A DNA stretch of 64,000 nucleotides from Clostridiales bacterium (GTDB taxonomy: Bacteria > Bacillota > Clostridia > Saccharofermentanales > Saccharofermentanaceae): positions 29,056 to 93,055 of the forward strand of contig JAFWPB010000015.1 in the NCBI GenBank assembly GCA_017545245.1, in the 5' to 3' direction. The notes beneath the pieces were generated by a model. It saw only the letters and a list, made by a program, of their open reading frames with translations, searched no databases and was not told the DNA's origin. Made by a program: the position numbers and the translations under genes. Shown in pieces: positions 12,101 through 18,977 of the stretch. Position 1 is the first letter of the stretch, and the number at the start of each line of letters is the position of its first letter.

Positions 12101-12186
12101 ACTATTACTACTACGATTCCCAGGGCGAGCTGCACAGAGTCTATGGTCAGTACAGCAACATCGTCACTGGCAAGACAACAAAGTGA
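6106..12186 (+). CDS. Giant secreted BspA-type LRR (LRR_5) protein with fibronectin-like C-terminus
   Basis: About 2,026 residues. The ATG at 6106 (MVSKKR) sits 8 bp after AAGGAGG; the ORF opens at a TTG two codons earlier. Order: signal peptide with basic head (1 to about 34), more than fifty BspA-like LRRs of the form IxxxAFxxCxxLxxIxIPxxVxxI through about residue 1690, a long TPTPTKK linker (DNA 11200-11575), then two fibronectin type III-like domains of about 95 residues each ending in the last residues. BspA-like repeats are known from surface proteins of oral and gut bacteria and protists, where they bind matrix proteins or other cells. No sortase motif. Its last roughly 195 residues are almost the same as those of the next gene. 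Possible adhesin; ligand unknown. Confidence 0.85.
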   Translation: MVSKKRIGGICIALSMILISVVSFTYFLPTKKVVAADQTVIAYGRNTIDDNVYRFKLYLTGEIDEDSHLPLAQFAGFDPTYTYLPTTKLGIPLDFYEDASLSGDPLYRIDTISADCCKVDSSGVTALVDAKDITELSVPEGVKEIKSNTFSRTLLATASLPSSLEILGDSAFSGCGKLTRIDLSAMSGLHSCTARISNPELDSPLHECTETHYSCAGVFNGCTILEEVLLPDNATNFKTIGANMFAGCGKLSTITIPNSVVEIGSGAFSGDTGIESVGGARNIVYFGNGAFSGCKKIVRFDIPQSTMEINSTCFQSCSSLSEVTIPDGTDLHILGASAFAQTAITSFTIPESSHTLWTIGASCFSGCQSLSSFEIKSSSVKTIEANAFSGCTSLSSFSLDFASLTTIGGSSFLNCKKLQSFSTREDNLLANVESFGNNAFQNCESFTEFVIPSQINNIGDNTFNGCKNIEKLYFSDSNTLTRIGVSAFAGCEKMVIADLSTNEETGLLPETIVNIGNYAFQNCKAMTKLILPDTLQAEGIGTGAFQNCASLIELTIPDSITTLYTGTFSGCSSLKTVVLSDALTDIKESLFNGCKNLESVVIGSQATSIAKNAFYQCTSLKSVTMGDAVTSIGENAFSGCTMLGKDGAEVKLSEGLTSIGKNAFTGCSSLESLIIPDEVKTIGDNCFKDCTSLTKVTMGNKITTIGEKAFNNCTKLGFNCDFELSSALTSIGAYAFEKCKNLTSISIPSGVTAIPINCFSDCVAMQSLTMGNNVTSIGDNAFNGCTSLGKDGAEVTLSEGLSTIGESAFKNCSSLTGIALPDAVTTIAKSCFYNCKELVTFTMGDNVTLIGNSAFYNCSKLGSDGNPIILSAELTDIEPYAFYGCSKLESIVIPDKVKSIPDYCFEYCSSLQSITLGENITSIGIYAFLNCSTLQTIDIPEKVTVISDYCFNGCAALTSVTMGDEVTNIGKSVFVGCTNLSSINISESLISIGEKTFQGCTSLTSLSFPDSLLAIPLNLCYGCTNLDQLTMGNGVTSIGQSAFEGCKKLGKSGTFNLSNALVELGQMAFKNCSALTKVVLGDDVEAIPQQCFNSCSSLREFTMGDKVQSIGANAFSGCSVLGKGGADFHMSTSLTSIGVSAFNGCAALPEIDIPLGVTVIPESCFNGCAALTRMTMGNNVTSIGNTAFNGCTKLGKNCDIVLSISLRELGTSAFMNCSSLEALDIPNGVTVIPVTCFKGCSNLTEVTMGNSVTDIMKEAFSGCELLGNNCNFNLSTSLEVLGDSAFLGCASVTEINIADGVTTIPQACFKGCSKLEKVTMGDYVEVIGNEAFSGCTSLSKKCDGTPFVLSSSLETLGQSAFNNCSSLESISFPDYVIAIPKSCFNGCSAIQNIDLNNVETIGESAFNNCSALEELNLTDTLTALDKNAFSNCSSLKILSIPDTIKKIPSNCFASCTSLIFVHIPDSVTIIENGAFNKCTNMLGVELPDSLTSYRSAAFSSDPYLYRVSVSRDDKITLLSYWGNKQQIDVPDVIYNMPVVAIADGAYASITNITQVHVPSSVKSIGNGAFNSCTGLKTVRIDNGTTVSAGAFDGCKSVYRIEDLPQDDTKVTIVKFYGDDTEIAIPEKLENKTVVQISDSAFAYNTNLTRVVINKPVTEIGKKAFYNCSNAIIEYFSQTTSIGTNAFTGCKGTKPRDTTPTPSPTNTPTPTNTPVPTNTPTKKPTLTPTKRPTASATTTPTPRPTKKATPTPTKKATPTPTKKPTPTPTKKPTPTPTKKATPTPTKKPTPTPTKKPTPTPTKKPTPTPTKKATPVPTKKATVTPVPTVLPPVDVKATATSPTTVRINWTAKPGTQFVQVWRTHKADATQSEYVLLGTYYASDGTSNSKYLTPNKTYYYKLRGYTKLANGKTVYSGYSTIVSATPTVTVSAPTSLRVTSTSSNSISLAWNPVSGQNIMYEVWRMNSATETPGVCLGRYTDPVKVSTNLKANTSYSYRVRAYYYYYDSQGELHRVYGQYSNIVTGKTTK
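11200..11575 (+). repeat. Tandem codon repeat encoding TPTPTKK linker
   Basis: Short imperfect direct repeats of about 21-24 bp encode a Lys-rich Thr-Pro spacer between the LRR solenoid and the C-terminal domains. Such tracts are prone to slippage, so length may vary between strains. A long open frame on the other strand here (GVGVGFFV repeats) is an artefact of the repeat. Confidence 0.75.
11577..12165 (+). repeat. Copy 1 of near-identical fibronectin-like segment
   Basis: About 590 bp encoding the two C-terminal domains of the giant LRR protein. It aligns without gaps to 16016-16604 at an offset of 4,439 bp, with mostly silent differences. This indicates a recent duplication or continuing gene conversion. 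Confidence 0.8.
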
Positions 12187-12238
12187 TTCGATAGCAAAGA
12201 TGCACCAACATCTTTTCGACTCATAACAAACTCCTTTT

Positions 12239-12288
12239 GAGGGGTTGTCTCAGAAGTGATTTCATTCACGGAGAGGCAGCCCCTCTTA
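12239..12288 (+). terminator. Rho-independent terminator after giant LRR gene
   Basis: GAGGGG (12239-12244) pairs with CCCCTC (12280-12285), followed by TTAAT; the loop again opens with TTGTCTCA. The preceding ACTCATAACAAACTC is shared with the end of the next LRR gene (about 16690). Confidence 0.7.
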
Positions 12289-12343
12289 ATATGCAAAAAG
12301 GTGGCATCCTGCATCCTTTGCTTTCATATCGCTTAGAGGCGCA

Positions 12344-12518
12344 TTACCGCCTAAATGCATGAAACCTTGCTATATGGCGGTAAAATCTTTGACAATTCAA
12401 GCCTCATTACCGCCAAACTCAAGGCAAAGTGCTTTTAGGGCGGTAAATGTCAAAAAAATCTCTTCAAAAGTGGCAGAAATTACCGCCATTTTCTCCATTT
12501 TCAGTATTTTGGCGGTAA
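12344..12518. repeat. Array of three 40-bp inverted-repeat units (locus B)
   Basis: Units at 12344-12383, 12407-12446 and 12480-12518 each begin with TTACCGCC and end with GGCGGTAA. The gaps between them are 23 and 33 bp. The interiors (24, 24 and 23 bp) are not conserved except for T-richness before the right arm. The middle unit contains a copy of the 9-mer AGTGCTTTT (12428-12436). The rest of this 707-bp gap (12187-12893) holds a terminator on the left and a promoter-like element on the right; 12520-12720 shows nothing that I can name. Confidence 0.8.
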
Positions 12519-12744
12519 TGCTTTTTTAGATGGCATATCAAAGTTCTTCATTGCGAGTCCTTTTTTCAGGCGTCTGTACTGTAATGCCACTTGAGAGGAA
12601 GTCGCAAACGGTCAAATCCGGATTCCCGACTTATGTGCTTATCAAAGGCGGCATAAATGAAAGAGACATCGCATTGTGATTCGCATCACTTTTGAGATGC
12701 CCCCTTTGTGAATATGTAGTTGTTAAAGATTTATTTACATTATC

Positions 12745-12773
12745 TTTACAGCATAGCAGATTCTCTCTATAGC
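12745..12773 (+). promoter_or_regulatory. Promoter-like element upstream of second LRR_5 gene
   Basis: TTTACA (12745-12750), 17 bp, TATAGC (12768-12773), in a context nearly the same as 5958-5986 upstream of the first LRR_5 gene. Confidence 0.45.
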
Positions 12774-12893
12774 GGCATTTTTCAACATGTTTAGAATAAT
12801 TGTATTGGGGGCTGTATTATTCAACCGCCGTGTCGCCACCGGAAATCTTTTTTCCAGCGCACCGGCATCGCTTGACGAAGGAGGGTTTGTTAT

Positions 12894-15800
12894 ATGATAA
12901 AAAAGAAACGTCTAGGGATACTATCCTTAGCTATCTCTGCGATCCTTATCGGAGTGGTCGCATTTGCTGTCGGTCTTCCAGGAAAGAGCGTCTCAGCTGC
13001 TGGCGATTCTATCCTAGCTTATGATGCAAACGGGGTAGCATACAAAATATCCGCTAGCGGAGAGAATTATACTTGTGATGGATTCTTTTATGAAAATAAT
13101 AATCCTACGACCATCACGATATCCAGCAAGTTTTATGAAAACTCGGACAAAACTGGTAAGGCATATACTATTACCGCAATATCAGAAGGTGCGTTCAGTG
13201 CTGAGGTCATCGATAAGGTAACTATTTCCGGAGGAATTAAGGTTATAGGATCTGGTGCTTTTAGTAATTGTACAAGTTTGGTTACTGTTAATTTCCCAAG
13301 CACCATTACACGCATTGAAGATAGCGCATTTAGCGGATGCAGTCTTTTAAAATATGCTGATATGAGTAAATCTTCTAACCTTGAATATCTTGGTAATAAC
13401 GTTTTTAGAGGCTGTAGTGCTTTGATTTCAGCAAAACTGCCAGCAGATGCATCATTTTCCAGTATTGGAACAAATGCATTTAATGGTTGTAGTCGACTCA
13501 CAGAGTTTTTTATTCCTGACTCAGTAACCACCATCGGAGACAATGCTTTTAGTGGTGACGACCATATTGCGAAAATAACCGGTGCAAATTCTGTTTCATC
13601 TTACGGGAAATCAGCCTTCTATGGTTGTTCTGCGCTGACAAGTATACACTTCACCCCTAATCTTACATATATTGGCCAGAGTTGCTTCCAAAACTGCACC
13701 AAGCTGGAATCCGCAGATATTCCTGAAGGAGCGGATATCAGTACTGATAAACTGGAAACGGATAAAAAAGGAATCAATGATTATGCATTTGCGAACACGA
13801 AATTGCAATCAATCTATATTCCTTCTACATGCACAAATCTTAAAGTTCTCGCTAATGGCCTTTTCAAAGGTTGCACAGAACTCACTACTGTAACAATTAG
13901 AACTGAAAGCATCATCACTTTCCAGAAGAGTGTTTTTGAAGGTTGTTCTTCACTCAAGTATGTAGATGTTTACAGAAAACTTTCCGGTATCGATGAAAAC
14001 TGTTTTAAAGGATGTTCTGCTCTCCTGGATATTTCTACCAAAGGAGATAACCAGTTAGCAGGAGTTGTAAACCTTGGTGCAGGAGCTTTCCAAGGATGCA
14101 AGAGCCTTACTGAATTTGTCATTCCTGATGTTGAGACGATTGGTGTAAACACATTCAATGGTTGTTCCGGTCTTGTGAATGTATATTTCCAGGGAAACAA
14201 ACTCAAATACATTTCGAATTATGCATTTACAAATTGTGAGAAGATGGTCATCAATGGTAAGATTCCATCCTCCCTCACCTCTATCGGAAACTATGCATTT
14301 GACGGATGCAAAGCAATGACAACTTTTACCTTTGCTGCACCAAATAGTGTCGAAGAAATCGGCATATGTGCTTTTAGAAACTGTCAGGCACTCAAAGCGT
14401 TCACTATCTCTTCGAACGTGGACACGCTCTATCCTAACACTTTCGCAGGCTGCAGCTCACTGAAAACGTTGGTAATTCCATCAAGTATCACCATGATTCC
14501 TGAAGGATTGTGTTCAAAGTGTTCAGCTCTTACAACCCTCACAATGCAAGGCAATGTCACTTCTATCGGTAAAGATGCATTCTTGAATTGTTCGTCACTG
14601 GTTAATCTGACTCTGAGCAGCAGTATTTCCAAAATCTACGATAATGCATTCTCAGGATGCAGTTCTCTTAAGAGTGTCAGCATTCCATCAAATGTAACAA
14701 GCCTTCCTGCAAAGTGCTTCAATGGTTGTACCAGCCTTGAAAAAGTGACATTAAACAACGTAACTGAAATCGGCGATTCTGCTTTCAATGGATGCAGCAG
14801 TCTGAAAGAAACAGGTTTGTCTTCGAAAATTACTGTGATCCAGAGGCTGGCTTATTCTGGGTGCAAAGCACTTACTCGTGTCATCATTCCGAATTCAATC
14901 TCTGAGATCCCTGACTCCTGCTTCGCGAACTGTACTTCTCTTGAATACGTCTATATTCCGGACTCTGTAGAATTGCTTGGAAATGGCTGCTTCAACTCTT
15001 GTAATCTGTACGCGGTTGAACTTCCGGATCAGTTTAATTCAACTTACGTCCGTCAGAAGAGCTTTTCGAACAACAAGGATCTGCATCGAGTTATCACAGC
15101 AAGTGGAAAAATTGAGATCGTACAGTATTGGGGCACGAATCAAGTAGTTGACCTTCCGAGTACAATTAACGGAAAATCAGTCTACGCCATTCAGGACGAA
15201 GCATATCGCTTCATCAGCGGTAGTACAACAAATGTTAAGCAGGTTCATTTCCCAACTTCTGTAAAGTCGATTGGTCACAACGTGTTCACAGACTGCACGA
15301 ATCTTCTGACACTCAGATGCAGCGTGACACCTCCAGAAGATGCTTTCGACGGATGCAAAACTGTATACAGAATTGCTGACGTAGACGAAGAGTCTGTCAA
15401 GATCGTTCATTTCTACGGAAATGCAATAAACGTTAAGATTCCAGACAAACTGGAGAACAAAACCGTAGTCACCATTGGTGCTGGAGCATTCAGAAATAAT
15501 CTGGACATTGAAGCAGTGACTGTACCAAGAAGTGTTACTACGATCGAAGCTAACGCTTTCAACGGATGTGCTAACGCATCTATCACCTATTACCCAGAAA
15601 GTGTTACAACAATTGGAACAGATGCTTTCAAGGGTTGTAAGTATCCTGTGATCACTCCTACTCCGACACCGTCTCCTACTCCGAAGCCGGTACCACTCAG
15701 TGCACCTTCCGGACTCAAGACAACAGCTACTTCTACACAGGGAATCAAGGTTTCCTGGAATGCAGTATCCGGAGCAACCGGCTATCAGGTATTCCGTGCG

Positions 15801-16628
15801 ACATCTTCAGGTGGTTCATACACAAGTGTTGGTGTAACCACTTCAACAAGCATGACTCTTGGATCCATGACCAGTGGTAAAACATATTACTTCAAGGTCA
15901 AAGCTTACAAGACAGTAAATGGAACAAAGACCTACAGCGCTTATAGTTCTGTGATCAGCGGAGCACCGAAGAAGCCGACGCCGACTCCTACAAAGAAGCC
16001 TACAGCAACACCGGTTCCTACGGTATTGCCACCGGTCAATGTCAAAGCAACAGCTACTTCTCCGACGACCGTCAGAATTAACTGGACAGCAAAGCCGGGA
16101 ACACAGTTCGTACAGGTTTGGAGAACACACAAAGCCAATGCTACACAGAGTGAATATGTCCTCCTCGGAACTTACTATGCATCTGACGGAACCTCCAACT
16201 CGAAGTATCTGACGCCGAACAAGACGTATTACTACAAGCTCAGAGGTTACACGAAGCTAGCGAACGGCAAGACAGTCTACTCCGGATACAGCACGATCGT
16301 CAGTGCAACACCAACCGTCTCTGTTGCCGCTCCGACTTCACTCCGCGTTACTGGTACTACAGGCAACAGCATCAGTTTGGCCTGGAATGCAGTGAGTGGC
16401 GAGAACATCATGTATGAGGTTTGGAGAATGACCTCTCCGACAAACACTCCTGGTGTATGTCTCGGAAGATACACTGATCCGTCAAAGATCAGTACAAACC
16501 TCAAGCCTGGCACAAGTTACTCCTATCGTGTACGCGCCTACTATTACTACTATGATTCGAAGGGTGAGTTACACAGAGTTTATGGCCAGTACAGCAACAT
16601 CTCGACTGCCAAGACGAGAGTTTCTTGA
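12894..16628 (+). CDS. Secreted BspA-type LRR (LRR_5) protein with three fibronectin-like domains
   Basis: 1,244 residues, paralogous to the 2,026-residue protein upstream. GGAGGG lies 8 bp before the ATG. Order: signal peptide (MIKKKR head, hydrophobic to about residue 36, cleavage near VSAAG), about 25 BspA-like LRRs to about residue 915, a short TPTPSPTPKP spacer, one fibronectin type III-like domain of a different type (about 935-1020), a TPTPTKKPTATP spacer, and two domains almost the same as those ending the upstream protein. No cell-wall sorting signal. Together with its neighbours it forms a cluster of exported repeat proteins, probably for adhesion or substrate contact; ligand unknown. 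Confidence 0.85.
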   Translation: MIKKKRLGILSLAISAILIGVVAFAVGLPGKSVSAAGDSILAYDANGVAYKISASGENYTCDGFFYENNNPTTITISSKFYENSDKTGKAYTITAISEGAFSAEVIDKVTISGGIKVIGSGAFSNCTSLVTVNFPSTITRIEDSAFSGCSLLKYADMSKSSNLEYLGNNVFRGCSALISAKLPADASFSSIGTNAFNGCSRLTEFFIPDSVTTIGDNAFSGDDHIAKITGANSVSSYGKSAFYGCSALTSIHFTPNLTYIGQSCFQNCTKLESADIPEGADISTDKLETDKKGINDYAFANTKLQSIYIPSTCTNLKVLANGLFKGCTELTTVTIRTESIITFQKSVFEGCSSLKYVDVYRKLSGIDENCFKGCSALLDISTKGDNQLAGVVNLGAGAFQGCKSLTEFVIPDVETIGVNTFNGCSGLVNVYFQGNKLKYISNYAFTNCEKMVINGKIPSSLTSIGNYAFDGCKAMTTFTFAAPNSVEEIGICAFRNCQALKAFTISSNVDTLYPNTFAGCSSLKTLVIPSSITMIPEGLCSKCSALTTLTMQGNVTSIGKDAFLNCSSLVNLTLSSSISKIYDNAFSGCSSLKSVSIPSNVTSLPAKCFNGCTSLEKVTLNNVTEIGDSAFNGCSSLKETGLSSKITVIQRLAYSGCKALTRVIIPNSISEIPDSCFANCTSLEYVYIPDSVELLGNGCFNSCNLYAVELPDQFNSTYVRQKSFSNNKDLHRVITASGKIEIVQYWGTNQVVDLPSTINGKSVYAIQDEAYRFISGSTTNVKQVHFPTSVKSIGHNVFTDCTNLLTLRCSVTPPEDAFDGCKTVYRIADVDEESVKIVHFYGNAINVKIPDKLENKTVVTIGAGAFRNNLDIEAVTVPRSVTTIEANAFNGCANASITYYPESVTTIGTDAFKGCKYPVITPTPTPSPTPKPVPLSAPSGLKTTATSTQGIKVSWNAVSGATGYQVFRATSSGGSYTSVGVTTSTSMTLGSMTSGKTYYFKVKAYKTVNGTKTYSAYSSVISGAPKKPTPTPTKKPTATPVPTVLPPVNVKATATSPTTVRINWTAKPGTQFVQVWRTHKANATQSEYVLLGTYYASDGTSNSKYLTPNKTYYYKLRGYTKLANGKTVYSGYSTIVSATPTVSVAAPTSLRVTGTTGNSISLAWNAVSGENIMYEVWRMTSPTNTPGVCLGRYTDPSKISTNLKPGTSYSYRVRAYYYYYDSKGELHRVYGQYSNISTAKTRVS
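16016..16604 (+). repeat. Copy 2 of near-identical fibronectin-like segment
   Basis: Gap-free partner of 11577-12165. Stretches such as the codons around TPNKTYYYKLRGYTKLANG are the same over tens of bases, including at silent positions. Confidence 0.8.
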
Positions 16629-16712
16629 TCCGGCAGGTAAATGATTCAAGTAAGTGCGGTGGGCACGAGGATGCGCCCACTACACTTTGACTCATAACAA
16701 ACTCAATTTATG

Positions 16713-16748
16713 GAAGCGCTGTCTCAGAGATGGGACGGCGCTTCTTTC
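16713..16748 (+). terminator. Rho-independent terminator after second LRR_5 gene
   Basis: GAAGCGC (16713-16719) pairs with GCGCTTC (16738-16744), followed by TTTC. The loop opens with TGTCTCAGAG, as in the two other LRR terminators. Confidence 0.75.
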
Positions 16749-16794
16749 ATGTGTGGTACAATAGTCTGGGAAAATGGAAAAAGAGGAAAAACAT

Positions 16795-18771
16795 ATGTAT
16801 ACAGTTTTACTGACCGATGGTGAATTTACGGGCATGATCCGAGCTCTCCGCGACTATGCAGAGATACGGATCGTCGGCTTTGTCTTTTCGGAATACGCTG
16901 CACACCGTACACTTCTCGATGCCTCCTATATCGCGCCGGAATGGGACGATCCTGGATATATCCCTTTTCTAGAGGATGTCATCCGGAAAGAAAAAGTGGA
17001 CCTTGTTTTTCCTGTTGTCACAAAAAGTCTGGAATACATGGCCTCGATGGCAGACGAAATCAAATCACGTACTGGTGCGATTGTCGTTACTTCTCCAAAA
17101 GAACTGATTCATATCGTGAATAATAAGGATCTCCTTCTGGATCATCTTGCTTCGGAAGAGGATCTTGCCGACGCTATTCCTTCTCACCTTGTCGCCCGTA
17201 ATATAGGGGAGCTTATCGCGGCTATCCGTGACTTTGAAAAGCAGGGTATTGATTGCATCATGAAGCCGGTCTGCGGTGAAAACAGGGACGGGTTCCTGAA
17301 GGTCGTTACTGATGAAGAGTATGCAAGTGCTTTTGCCAAAGGAGACGCTTCCCTTCTGACGACTATCTCGATCCTTGAGACAATGGGTGAAAAACTAGAT
17401 TTCAACGTTCCTATGCTTGTCATGCCGTATCTGCCTGGTCAGGAATGGGATGTGGATATTCTCGCCAAAAACGGCAAGATCCTTTCCTGTACGATCCGTA
17501 AAAATCTCGGCATGATCGGTGGACTTTCCGCCTGCACGGAAACATCGGATAACCCGGTGATCTACTCGATCTGTGAGAAGATCCTGCGCGCTCTTCCCTT
17601 ATCCAATATCTTCTGCCTCAGTTTTAAGGAAGATGCAGACGGAAAGCCGAAGCTTCTGGAGATCAACCCACGTGCGATGGGCAGCATCTACGTTTCTACC
17701 CTTGCCGGGAACAGTCTGGTTTCCGCATTCTTCAGGCACTTTGAAAACCCGGAAACATTCAACGAAAACCCAGAGATCACTCCCTCCGGAAAAGTCGTTT
17801 CACTCTTTTTCGATGTAGTAAAAATGACCGAGGCAAATCTGCCTTCTAATAATTCGGCGTCGGATGAAACCATCACATGGCGGCCTCTCACGACAGATTC
17901 CCGGAAAGAATATCTGCACTACTATAACATGAACGATACGAAGATCACCGACCTCACCTTTCACTGCCGATATGCATGGGATCGGGTTTTTGCGATAGAA
18001 TATACGATCCTGGAAGACTGCCTTGTTCAGATTTCCGGCGGAGGTGGCTATACTTCTCCTTTCATGCTGATGCCGCTTGGAAAACTGAATCCTTCCAAAC
18101 TGCAAAGCATTATCGAAAAGGTCCGCCCTGTGTTCGAAGCACGGAACTGGCCGTTCCGTATCTGCTCGATTGACGAAAGCGCCAAGGATATTTTCCTCAC
18201 ACTTCCTTTTTCTTACCGCATATGTACTGCCAAAAGGGATTCGTCCGACTATCTTTACGATGCGGAATCTCTACGGCATTTCACCGGCAAGAAGTATGCG
18301 AAGAAAAGAAATCACTTGAAGCATTTTCTGGAAAAATATCCCGACTATGAATATCTTGATTTGGAGCCTTCTCTTTTCCCTGCCTGTCTGGAACTGGTTC
18401 GGGACTGGGCGAAAAAGAAAGAAGTTGATGTCTATGATATCTCTGAAAGCGACTACCTTATGATCGAACGTGTCTTCCGGAAATGGGATCAGCTTGACAT
18501 GCGTGGAGGAGCAATACGGATTGGTGAAAAGATCGTCGGTTTTTCTATCGGAAGCATCGGACATCCGGATACCGCATTCATTCATTTTGAAAAAGCCGAC
18601 ACCGACTACGACGGTCTTCCTGTCGCGCTCTGCAAGCACGTCATCTCAAGTGCTTTTGCCGAAGTAAAATACGTCAACCGTGAAGAAGATCTCGGAATAC
18701 CGGGTCTTCGTCAATCCAAAGAATCCTACCACCCGATCGCCTTAATTGAGAAATATAAGATCGAGTATTAA
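16795..18771 (+). CDS. ATP-grasp ligase fused to DUF2156 (GNAT-fold) domain
   Basis: 658 residues from the ATG at 16795 (AGAGG 8 bp upstream; an earlier in-frame ATG at 16774 lacks a ribosome site). Residues about 1-330 look like an ATP-grasp enzyme of the carbamoyl-phosphate-synthase-large-chain/PylC type: a pre-ATP-grasp half, a central ATP-binding lid, and the metal-binding segment LLEINPRAMGS. Residues about 370-655 look like DUF2156, the GNAT-fold domain found in phosphatidylglycerol lysyltransferases and relatives, ending in the typical NREEDLGIPGLRQSKESYHP. ATP-grasp enzymes join a carboxylate to an amine, and DUF2156-type domains transfer aminoacyl groups, so a peptide or aminoacyl-conjugate product is plausible. 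The substrate is unknown. It is monocistronic. Confidence 0.75.
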   Translation: MYTVLLTDGEFTGMIRALRDYAEIRIVGFVFSEYAAHRTLLDASYIAPEWDDPGYIPFLEDVIRKEKVDLVFPVVTKSLEYMASMADEIKSRTGAIVVTSPKELIHIVNNKDLLLDHLASEEDLADAIPSHLVARNIGELIAAIRDFEKQGIDCIMKPVCGENRDGFLKVVTDEEYASAFAKGDASLLTTISILETMGEKLDFNVPMLVMPYLPGQEWDVDILAKNGKILSCTIRKNLGMIGGLSACTETSDNPVIYSICEKILRALPLSNIFCLSFKEDADGKPKLLEINPRAMGSIYVSTLAGNSLVSAFFRHFENPETFNENPEITPSGKVVSLFFDVVKMTEANLPSNNSASDETITWRPLTTDSRKEYLHYYNMNDTKITDLTFHCRYAWDRVFAIEYTILEDCLVQISGGGGYTSPFMLMPLGKLNPSKLQSIIEKVRPVFEARNWPFRICSIDESAKDIFLTLPFSYRICTAKRDSSDYLYDAESLRHFTGKKYAKKRNHLKHFLEKYPDYEYLDLEPSLFPACLELVRDWAKKKEVDVYDISESDYLMIERVFRKWDQLDMRGGAIRIGEKIVGFSIGSIGHPDTAFIHFEKADTDYDGLPVALCKHVISSAFAEVKYVNREEDLGIPGLRQSKESYHPIALIEKYKIEY

Positions 18772-18814
18772 AAAAGGCTGCAGTCCGCGAATCGCATCGC
18801 TTTCTGCAACCTTT
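18768..18814 (-). terminator. Terminator of tRNA-Val
   Basis: Read leftward, AAAGGTTGCAG (18814-18804) and CTGCAGCCTTT (18783-18773) pair at 10 of 11 positions and run into a T tract. It overlaps the stop codon of the ATP-grasp gene. Confidence 0.7.
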
Positions 18815-18890
18815 GGTGGGTAGTATTGGACTCGAACCAACGACCCCTTGCATGTCAAGCAAGTACTCTAACCAGCTGAGCTAACCACCC
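18814..18890 (-). tRNA. tRNA-Val (anticodon GAC)
   Basis: Folded on the minus strand: acceptor arms GGGTGGT and ACTACCC (one G-U pair), D-loop TTAGCTCAGCTGGTTAGAG, anticodon stem CTTGC/GCAAG with loop TTGACAT giving anticodon GAC, T-arm GTTGGTTCGAGTCCAAT, and an encoded CCA end. 77 nt. Confidence 0.93.
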
Positions 18891-18977
18891 GCCTTTCATG
18901 ACTCTCGTCATGTGACTTTAAGAGTGTACTATTTGTTGGCGAATAAATCAAGTCTTAATTGCAATATACCAGAAATC

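Noticed and set aside
12344..12518. Possible CRISPR array
   Set aside because: Short arms are inverted rather than direct repeats, unit interiors vary, gaps are 11-33 bp, and no cas gene is near.
2949..16628. Sortase (LPXTG) anchoring of the three large proteins
   Set aside because: No LPXTG, hydrophobic tail or basic end is present in any of the three C-termini.
18891..18977. Second tRNA next to tRNA-Val
   Set aside because: The stretch has no cloverleaf or T-arm; it is AT-rich spacer.
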